From Alphaproteobacteria bacterium 46_93_T64 (lineage in GTDB: Bacteria > Pseudomonadota > Alphaproteobacteria > Sneathiellales > Sneathiellaceae): a stretch of DNA of 64,000 bases. Where the stretch lies: NCBI GenBank assembly GCA_002163135.1, contig MAAN01000004.1, forward strand, positions 57,333 through 121,332, given 5' to 3'. Position numbers and translations under genes: made by a program. A model generated the notes under the pieces. It saw nothing but the letters and a program-made list of their open reading frames with translations, was not told the DNA's origin and did no database searches. Shown here piece by piece: positions 63,065 through 64,000 of this stretch; within the stretch, counting starts at the first letter, position 1; the number at the start of each line of letters is the position of its first letter.

Positions 63065-63589
63065 TTAATCGAATAAGGCATCTATTTCCTCTTGGGAGAT
63101 GCCTTCTTCGTTTAGGGCGGGGCCGTGCATAGCAACTTCGTTTTCATCTTGCTCAGATTTGGGTATTTCTCCAACGAGTTGTGAGATTGCATCGGAGCCA
63201 CATACATCGATCATTTTCTCCACACGCAATTCAACAAATTGGAGGGAGTTTAATATCTTGGTGACCCGTTGCCCGGCAATATCTTGAAAACTACAAGCTT
63301 CCAGCACCTTGACCGCATTGTTCCGAATGCCATCGGTAGATTTCTGGTGCTCATCCGCTTCCAAATTCTCATCTAACTTGTCAGCAAGATTAATTATGCC
63401 TTCGCTTGCTTCCATAATCATATTGGAAGCTTTCTCCGTTGAGGTGACGATTGCACCTAGCTGATCGGACATGTTTTGAAAGCTTGTCTCATCGGTTTCC
63501 TGACCATGGGCCAGATTTGCGATTTCCTTACGAAGGCGCTCTACATATCGCACCAAACCAATTACTTCATTGCGTAACATGTCTTCCAT
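63065..63589 (-). CDS. cheZ: CheZ-like chemotaxis phosphatase
   Basis: 174 residues, mostly helical. The key block EACSFQDIAGQRVTKIL (97-113) matches the CheZ active site, with Asp103 and Gln107 equivalent to Asp143 and Gln147 of E. coli, which speed CheY-P hydrolysis. The C-terminus ISQEEIDALFD (164-174) resembles the CheY-binding segments of FliM (N-terminal) and CheZ (C-terminal). It is shorter than E. coli CheZ. No che operon is adjacent; a terminator separates it from the gene upstream. Confidence 0.85.
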   Translation of the reverse strand: MEDMLRNEVIGLVRYVERLRKEIANLAHGQETDETSFQNMSDQLGAIVTSTEKASNMIMEASEGIINLADKLDENLEADEHQKSTDGIRNNAVKVLEACSFQDIAGQRVTKILNSLQFVELRVEKMIDVCGSDAISQLVGEIPKSEQDENEVAMHGPALNEEGISQEEIDALFD

Positions 63590-63616
63590 GATCTAGCGCG
63601 CTTCCTTGCAATTGAA

Positions 63617-63667
63617 AAACAGTATTCCCGTTATCCTAAACAGATAAATAGGACGGGAATACTGTTT
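63617..63667 (-). terminator. Rho-independent terminator after the Gfo/Idh-like gene
   Basis: AAACAGTATTCCCGT (63617-63631) and ACGGGAATACTGTTT (63653-63667) are perfect 15-base inverted repeats around a 21-base loop that holds a further CCTA/TAGG pairing. On the minus strand the stem is followed by TT and then C (TTTTTC counting stem Ts). It separates the upstream gene from the cheZ-like gene. Confidence 0.75.
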
Positions 63668-63724
63668 GCAAAGCTTTTACATCTTGAACAATTGAGAAAA
63701 AGAAAACCGCTATCGCTTATCTAT

Positions 63725-64000
63725 TCAAGATTTCATCGGTAATTTTTGAAGAATTTCTTCAATGATTTCTTGAACGCTCAGGGCTGCACGCAATGGTGGC
63801 ATGCTATGTTTTTCGCCATTTATCATGCAAAGGAGATTGTTTAGGACCCGTTTATATCCATCCTGACGCAGGTCATCTGTTCCGGGAAGTTCATCCTGCC
63901 ATTCCCCGCCTGTAGAGGATTTTAAATTCATCCAATCCCATAAGCGGTAGGAAGTTTTGGAGCCCCAAACAGTAAACTCAACACGATCCGGACCGACACC
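63725..64000 (-). CDS. C-terminal part of a probable Gfo/Idh/MocA-family oxidoreductase (runs off window)
   Basis: The frame is open from the window edge to the stop at 63725, giving 91 residues. Upstream of the first internal ATG it reads RVEFTVWGSKTSYRLWDW, then NLKSSTGGEWQDELPG, and the end is MPPLRAALSVQEIIEEILQK. This resembles the end of Gfo/Idh/MocA sugar oxidoreductases, where an AL-V-xII helix closes the domain. The dinucleotide-binding half is outside the window, so the family call is tentative. Confidence 0.6.
   Translation of the reverse strand, partial: GVGPDRVEFTVWGSKTSYRLWDWMNLKSSTGGEWQDELPGTDDLRQDGYKRVLNNLLCMINGEKHSMPPLRAALSVQEIIEEILQKLPMKS

Noticed and set aside
1..64000. 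tRNA genes, CRISPR arrays, insertion sequences, prophage or integrase genes
   Set aside because: No tRNA-like TTCGA arms in intergenic DNA, no regular direct repeats, and no transposase or integrase motifs were seen on either strand.

Overview
The window looks like ordinary chromosomal core sequence from a free-living, probably marine, alphaproteobacterium of moderate GC content (by eye just under half). Gene content and order support this: dnaA–rpsT–crotonase–mutM/ubiE–ubiB–coaBC–dut, then pckA–chvI–chvG–hprK–rapZ–EIIA-Man–HPr–ahcY–PAS kinase–tsaE–kinase–nucleotidyltransferase–addB–addA–trxA. From memory, the second run matches the pckA/chvIG/hprK/ahcY/addAB neighbourhood of Agrobacterium and Sinorhizobium. 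HPr kinase is the short form typical of alphaproteobacteria, and AddAB replaces RecBCD. I cannot name the genus from the sequence alone. I saw no tRNA, rRNA, insertion sequence, prophage, CRISPR array or clear pseudogene.

Layout. 1-1.9 kb: the 5' part of dnaA (minus), a rhodanese gene one base upstream of it, a possible replication/dnaA control region with a perfect DnaA box, and rpsT. 2-9.2 kb: a crotonase, a small membrane protein divergent from a TetR regulator, mutM divergent from ubiE-ubiB, then coaBC and dut. 9.2-11.4 kb: an Rrf2 regulator, cysK and a MoeB/ThiF-type E1 enzyme. 11.4-14.8 kb (minus): an AEC transporter, a HAD phosphatase and pckA. 15.2-32.6 kb (plus): ChvI/ChvG envelope-stress signalling, the regulatory PTS, ahcY, a DivL-like kinase, tsaE, AmgK/MurU-like cell-wall recycling enzymes, addBA and thioredoxin.

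32.7-38.7 kb: an alpha/beta hydrolase, AMP nucleosidase, a DusC-like enzyme, a secreted Cache-domain protein and a chemoreceptor. 38.7-43.6 kb (minus): an AtuA-family/crotonase/GntR operon and an ArsR/permease pair. 43.8-49.4 kb: a complete branched-chain-type ABC transporter with a nitronate monooxygenase-like gene. 49.5-52.7 kb (minus): a YqaA-like protein and a TAXI-type TRAP transporter. 53.2-64 kb: a cold-shock protein, an epimerase divergent from a LysR regulator, a DEAD-box helicase, a GST-like protein, a 41-residue lipoprotein, another crotonase, a choline-kinase-like enzyme with a dimethylglycine-dehydrogenase-like flavoenzyme, a CheZ-like phosphatase and the 3' end of a probable Gfo/Idh/MocA oxidoreductase.

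The genes fit a chemotactic heterotroph living on organic and amino acids. PEP carboxykinase, the regulatory PTS and ChvIG link carbon state to envelope state. Several uptake systems (ABC, TRAP, AEC) sit beside CoA-ester enzymes. I found no clearly novel multi-gene defence or mobile system. The best leads are small: the dnaA/oriC-like control region, a DivL-like kinase that keeps its phospho-acceptor His, a Cache protein/chemoreceptor pair, crotonases with altered catalytic glutamates, a Cys-rich ArsR/permease unit, and a CheZ-like protein with a FliM-like tail.
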